Position numbers and translations under genes: made by a program | The notes under the pieces: generated by a model | Told to the model about the DNA's origin: nothing | The model's database searches: none | Seen by the model: only the letters and a program-made list of their open reading frames with translations | NCBI RefSeq assembly: GCF_014698735.1 | Contig: NZ_JACJTQ010000005.1 | Location: 124,001-188,000, forward strand | Source of the DNA: Anabaena catenula FACHB-362 | GTDB lineage: Bacteria; Cyanobacteriota; Cyanobacteriia; Cyanobacteriales; Nostocaceae | Direction of reading: 5' to 3' | DNA: 64,000 bases | In this document: in pieces, positions 63,590 to 64,000 of the stretch | How the letters are laid out: each line of letters opens with the position of its first letter | Numbering within the stretch: the first letter of the stretch is position 1

Positions 63590-64000
63590 CTATTTTGCTA
63601 ATTCTCTTTCAATTATGGCAATTAATTCTGGTGAATCTGGTTTGACACTACTATTAAATCTAGCGACTACTTCCCCCTGCTTACTGACTATAAATTTTTC
63701 AAAGTTCCAAGCTACTGCTCCCTTTGGCTCAACTGCATTGGTGAGTTGAGCATAAAGGGGATGCTGCTGAGAACCTTTAGCATGAACTTTATCAAATAGT
63801 TCAAAGGAAACCCCAAACTTGCTTGTGCAGAATTGCGCGATTTCGGCATTGGTTCCTGGTTCTTGCGCTCCAAAATCGTTGCAGGGGAATCCTAAAATCT
63901 CCAAACCTGCTGCTCCATACTTCTGGTTTAACTTTTCCAGTCCCGCATATTGAGGAGTGTAACCGCAGTAGGAAGCCACATTGACTATTAATAGTACTTT
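63590..64000 (-). CDS. Glutathione peroxidase, cut by window edge
   Basis: C-terminal 136 codons of a thiol peroxidase of the GPx family, open to the right edge at 64000. The peroxidatic Cys lies in VASYCGYTPQY, followed by GFPCNDFGAQEPG and PKGAVAWNFEKFIV, with the conserved Gln-Trp-Asn-Phe tetrad region. It is a Cys-type (non-selenocysteine) enzyme, probably thioredoxin-dependent. The first few dozen residues lie beyond the window. No frameshift in the visible part. Confidence 0.92.
   Translation of the reverse strand, partial: KVLLIVNVASYCGYTPQYAGLEKLNQKYGAAGLEILGFPCNDFGAQEPGTNAEIAQFCTSKFGVSFELFDKVHAKGSQQHPLYAQLTNAVEPKGAVAWNFEKFIVSKQGEVVARFNSSVKPDSPELIAIIERELAK

Overview
This is about 64 kb of AT-rich chromosome from a filamentous, probably heterocyst-forming cyanobacterium (order Nostocales; Nostoc/Anabaena/Dolichospermum-like). 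The gene content supports this: chlH, the sbtA/sbtB bicarbonate pair, a phosphoribulokinase-family gene, DUF760 and DUF3134 proteins, an Hmp/Pix-type chemotaxis operon with a PatA-like regulator, and several Uma2 (DUF820) genes. GCGATCGC (HIP1) octamers are frequent, and short heptameric tandem repeats and palindromic intergenic repeats abound. No rRNA operon, CRISPR array, prophage or intact insertion sequence was seen. There is one tRNA, tRNA-Ala(TGC).

Layout. 1-2.3 kb: the N-terminal 759 codons of chlH, cut by the window edge. 2.7-6 kb: a small accessory island with a Uma2 protein, a pentapeptide-repeat/HNH fusion, a putative antitoxin with a PIN toxin, and a 35-residue lysine-rich protein. 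6.3-10.7 kb: an LpxB-related glycosyltransferase and a two-partner-secretion exoprotein. 11-16 kb: ftsH, an FMN reductase, Uma2 and an RTX-repeat protein. 16.3-17.9 kb: a toxin-antitoxin/Uma2 cluster (PIN toxin, DUF2281 antitoxin, solo BrnA, Uma2). 18.3-22.6 kb: a ferrochelatase-like protein with a natural six-histidine tail, DUF3134, leuC-leuD. 22.9-30.3 kb: housekeeping genes (PlsC-like acyltransferase, DUF938, tRNA-Ala, trhO, O-methyltransferase, phosphoribulokinase homologue, radC, GTPase). 30.5-36 kb: Kir-type K+ channel, MFS transporter, PRC-barrel/DUF2382 stress-type proteins, DUF4231.

36-43.5 kb is a four-gene chemosensory operon on the minus strand, transcribed PatA-like regulator, CheW, MCP, then CheA-REC hybrid. 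43.7-54.4 kb: an IS630 remnant, DUF760, an HtrA protease, a LysM/M23 peptidase, an isochorismatase-like hydrolase, a solo ParA ATPase, ispG, a ctp protease and trmFO. 54.4-58.8 kb is a second accessory island: an RHH-like/HNH pair, a secreted protein, a pentapeptide-repeat/PD-(D/E)XK fusion, an orphan antitoxin and two Uma2 proteins. 59-64 kb: an iron-type alcohol dehydrogenase, sbtB-sbtA behind a good NtcA-type promoter, an alpha/beta hydrolase-fold protein, an NAD-dependent epimerase and a glutathione peroxidase cut by the right edge.

The most unusual content lies in the two accessory islands. Each holds a pentapeptide-repeat solenoid fused to a different nuclease fold and has Uma2 nuclease-fold genes and toxin-antitoxin debris nearby. 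Three copies of a roughly 95-bp MITE-like element (inverted ends ATCATGTCCG) also occur; one supplies the stop codon of trhO. Many ORF starts were moved from TTG or GTG to an internal ATG where a ribosome binding site or family alignment favoured it.
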